A DNA stretch of 6,526 bases, taken from an uncultured Selenomonadales bacterium (GTDB lineage: Bacteria; Bacillota; Negativicutes; Selenomonadales; Selenomonadaceae). Below the pieces are notes generated by a model. The model was not told the origin of the DNA. It ran no database searches and saw only the letters and a list, made by a program, of their open reading frames with translations. Both the position numbers and the translations under genes were made by a program. Below, one piece after another: positions 5,608-6,526 of the stretch; position 1 is the stretch's first letter, and the number at the start of each line of letters is the position of its first letter. Location: NCBI GenBank assembly GCA_937877545.1, contig CALFJE010000091.1, forward strand, positions 1-6,526, read 5' to 3'.

Positions 5608-6312
5608 TTACCCCCGATTTTGTTGTCCGTAGTAGGCATTCGCGCCGTGCTTGCGGAAGTAGTGTTTATCGAGCAGGAATTGCGGGAGGCGCACGTCGGC
5701 ACGCGTCAGTTGCAAGGTGTGATAGTTCATCTCCGCGACAAGCTCCAAAGTTTTGGCGACCTCCACGGCTTTAGCGGGCGACTTGCCCCACGCAAAAGGT
5801 CCGTGTTGGCGGGCGAGGACGGCGGGCACGGCGTCGGGGTCGATTTTGCGTTCGCGGAAGGTGCGCACGATAGCCTTGCCGGTATTTTCCTCGTAAGCGG
5901 TTTGAATCTCAGCCTCGGTCAGCGGAGCGGTCACGGGCACGGCTCTGTAGAAGGTGTCGGCGTGCGTGGTACCCAACGGCTCCAGGTCGACGCCCGCTTG
6001 AGCAAAGGCGGTAGCCCACGGCGAATGGACGTGCACTATCCCGCCCAGGCTCGGAAATTCATTGTAAAGCACCATATGCGTCAGCGTGTCGCTCGACGGG
6101 CGCAATGTACCTTCAACCGTCTCGCCGCGCAGATTCACCACGACCATATTCTCAGGTGTAAGTTTTTCGTATTCGACGCCCGACGGCTTTATCACGAACA
6201 GATTTTTTTCGCGGTCGATGCCCGACACATTGCCCCATGTGAAGTTCACCAGTCCGAGCTTGGGCAAAAGCAGATTCGCCGCGCACACTTCGCGCCTCAA
6301 TTCTTCCAACAC
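5608..6312 (-). CDS. araD: L-ribulose-5-phosphate 4-epimerase
   Basis: This enzyme interconverts L-ribulose 5-phosphate and D-xylulose 5-phosphate, feeding L-arabinose (or related pentose/ascorbate routes) into the pentose phosphate pathway. It belongs to the class II aldolase/epimerase fold, a cytoplasmic Zn2+-dependent tetramer. The 234 residues align with E. coli AraD almost end to end. The metal ligands are Asp75 (PSSDT), His94 and His96 (HVH), and His170 (RQHGPFAWG). The catalytic Asp119 (THAD) and Tyr228 (AYYGQ) are in place, which favours epimerase over fuculose-type aldolase. I choose the GTG at 6312-6310: it aligns exactly with the E. coli start (LEELRREV against LEDLKRQV) and follows GAGGGGTGAT (6326-6317). 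A GTG at 6321 is in frame but abuts the purine run. No araA or araB is in the window. Confidence 0.93.
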   Translation of the reverse strand: MLEELRREVCAANLLLPKLGLVNFTWGNVSGIDREKNLFVIKPSGVEYEKLTPENMVVVNLRGETVEGTLRPSSDTLTHMVLYNEFPSLGGIVHVHSPWATAFAQAGVDLEPLGTTHADTFYRAVPVTAPLTEAEIQTAYEENTGKAIVRTFRERKIDPDAVPAVLARQHGPFAWGKSPAKAVEVAKTLELVAEMNYHTLQLTRADVRLPQFLLDKHYFRKHGANAYYGQQNRG

Positions 6313-6316
6313 GTCA

Positions 6317-6326
6317 ATCACCCCTC
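6317..6326 (-). promoter_or_regulatory. Ribosome binding site of araD
   Basis: GAGGGGTGAT on the minus strand ends 4 bases before the GTG at 6312; its GAGG core is 10 bases away. It decides for this start over the GTG at 6321, which lies inside the same run. I see no convincing sigma-70 promoter between this site and the terminator at 6355-6384. The araD set may depend on a weak or non-canonical promoter, or on read-through. Confidence 0.6.
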
Positions 6327-6354
6327 AAATTTTCTCGCGCTAAAAATTCAACAC

Positions 6355-6384
6355 AAAAAAAATCCCTCCTGTTATTCGGAGGGG
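6355..6384 (-). terminator. Intrinsic terminator after the acetyltransferase gene
   Basis: On the minus strand CCCTCC (6383-6378), an 8-base loop and GGAGGG (6369-6364) form a 6-bp stem. It is followed by A and then eight T (6362-6355). It starts 8 bases after the TAA at 6394-6392, so it ends the acetyltransferase transcript and separates it from araD. Confidence 0.85.
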
Positions 6385-6391
6385 AAAATTT

Positions 6392-6526
6392 TTATTCAAG
6401 CGTCATGGCAATTTCGTCGCAATTCGGGAACTTGGGGCACTCTATGCATTCCTTCCAAATCTTGTGCGGCAAGGATTCTTTGGTCGTCGTCTTAAAGCCC
6501 AGTGATTTAAAAAATTCGGGGCGATA
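6392..6526 (-). CDS. C-terminal 44 residues of a GNAT N-acetyltransferase, ArgA-like (partial)
   Basis: The minus strand is open from the right edge to a TAA at 6394-6392 and encodes 44 residues. The start of the piece (RPEFFKSLGFK) matches the late GNAT motif, where a Tyr or Phe precedes the last strand (F-F-x-x-L-G-F). It is followed by LPHKIWKECIECPKFPNC and DEIAMTLE. I recall this cysteine-bearing tail (C-x2-C-x5-C, then DEIAM) from short stand-alone ArgA-like acetyltransferases of Firmicutes, which are annotated as amino-acid (glutamate) N-acetyltransferases. The acetyl-CoA binding part lies outside the window, so substrate is unproven. The stop is followed at once by a strong terminator. 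Confidence 0.65.
   Translation of the reverse strand, partial: YRPEFFKSLGFKTTTKESLPHKIWKECIECPKFPNCDEIAMTLE

Noticed and set aside
5506..6495. Long plus-strand open frame of 329 codons opposite araD
   Set aside because: It is antisense to araD, the SIMPL gene start and the acetyltransferase, all of which show clear family motifs. It crosses two gene boundaries and a terminator.

Overview
The window looks like chromosomal DNA from a diderm Firmicute, most likely a member of the Negativicutes. This is inferred from three things. The housekeeping proteins (NadE, RNase III, AraD) have a Firmicutes-like flavour. An O-antigen-ligase-type membrane protein implies an outer membrane with polysaccharide. 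GTG and TTG starts with strong purine-rich ribosome binding sites are common. Base composition and codon use look even, and I saw no integrase, transposase, phage gene, tRNA, rRNA or CRISPR array.

Layout. 1-182 (minus) is the N-terminal end of a protein built of 22-residue repeats, running off the left edge. A 79-bp divergent intergenic region follows. On the plus strand come an NAD synthetase (262-1767) and, overlapping it by one base, an O-antigen ligase/polymerase family protein (1767-2960). Next is a 247-bp stretch holding two degenerate 121-bp-period copies of the ligase 3' end, then RNase III (3208-3978). The right half is on the minus strand and converges on rnc with a 7-bp overlap. 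Read in its own direction it has the C-terminus of a GNAT acetyltransferase (6526-6392), an intrinsic terminator, then a tightly packed set of three genes: araD (6312-5608), a SIMPL/DUF541 protein (5603-4947) and an unrecognised 324-residue protein (4946-3972). The terminator for this set appears to lie inside the antisense strand of the rnc double-stranded-RNA-binding domain.

Most notable points. (1) The glutaminase (nitrilase) half of the NAD synthetase has an in-frame internal deletion that removes the region normally carrying the catalytic Lys and Cys, so the enzyme is probably ammonia-dependent. (2) The ligase-rnc junction has been rebuilt by tandem duplication. The last copy still ends in Lys-Arg-stop codons that double as the rnc Shine-Dalgarno, suggesting the ligase once ended there and was translationally coupled to rnc. 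The copies also form a chain of four 20-codon ORFs with overlapping stop and start codons. (3) Codons for a conserved dsRBD motif form a textbook terminator for the opposing operon. (4) The 324-residue protein looks internally duplicated.

I see no defence system or other clearly new multi-gene system. The genes are mostly housekeeping and envelope functions, and the interest lies in how they have been rearranged.
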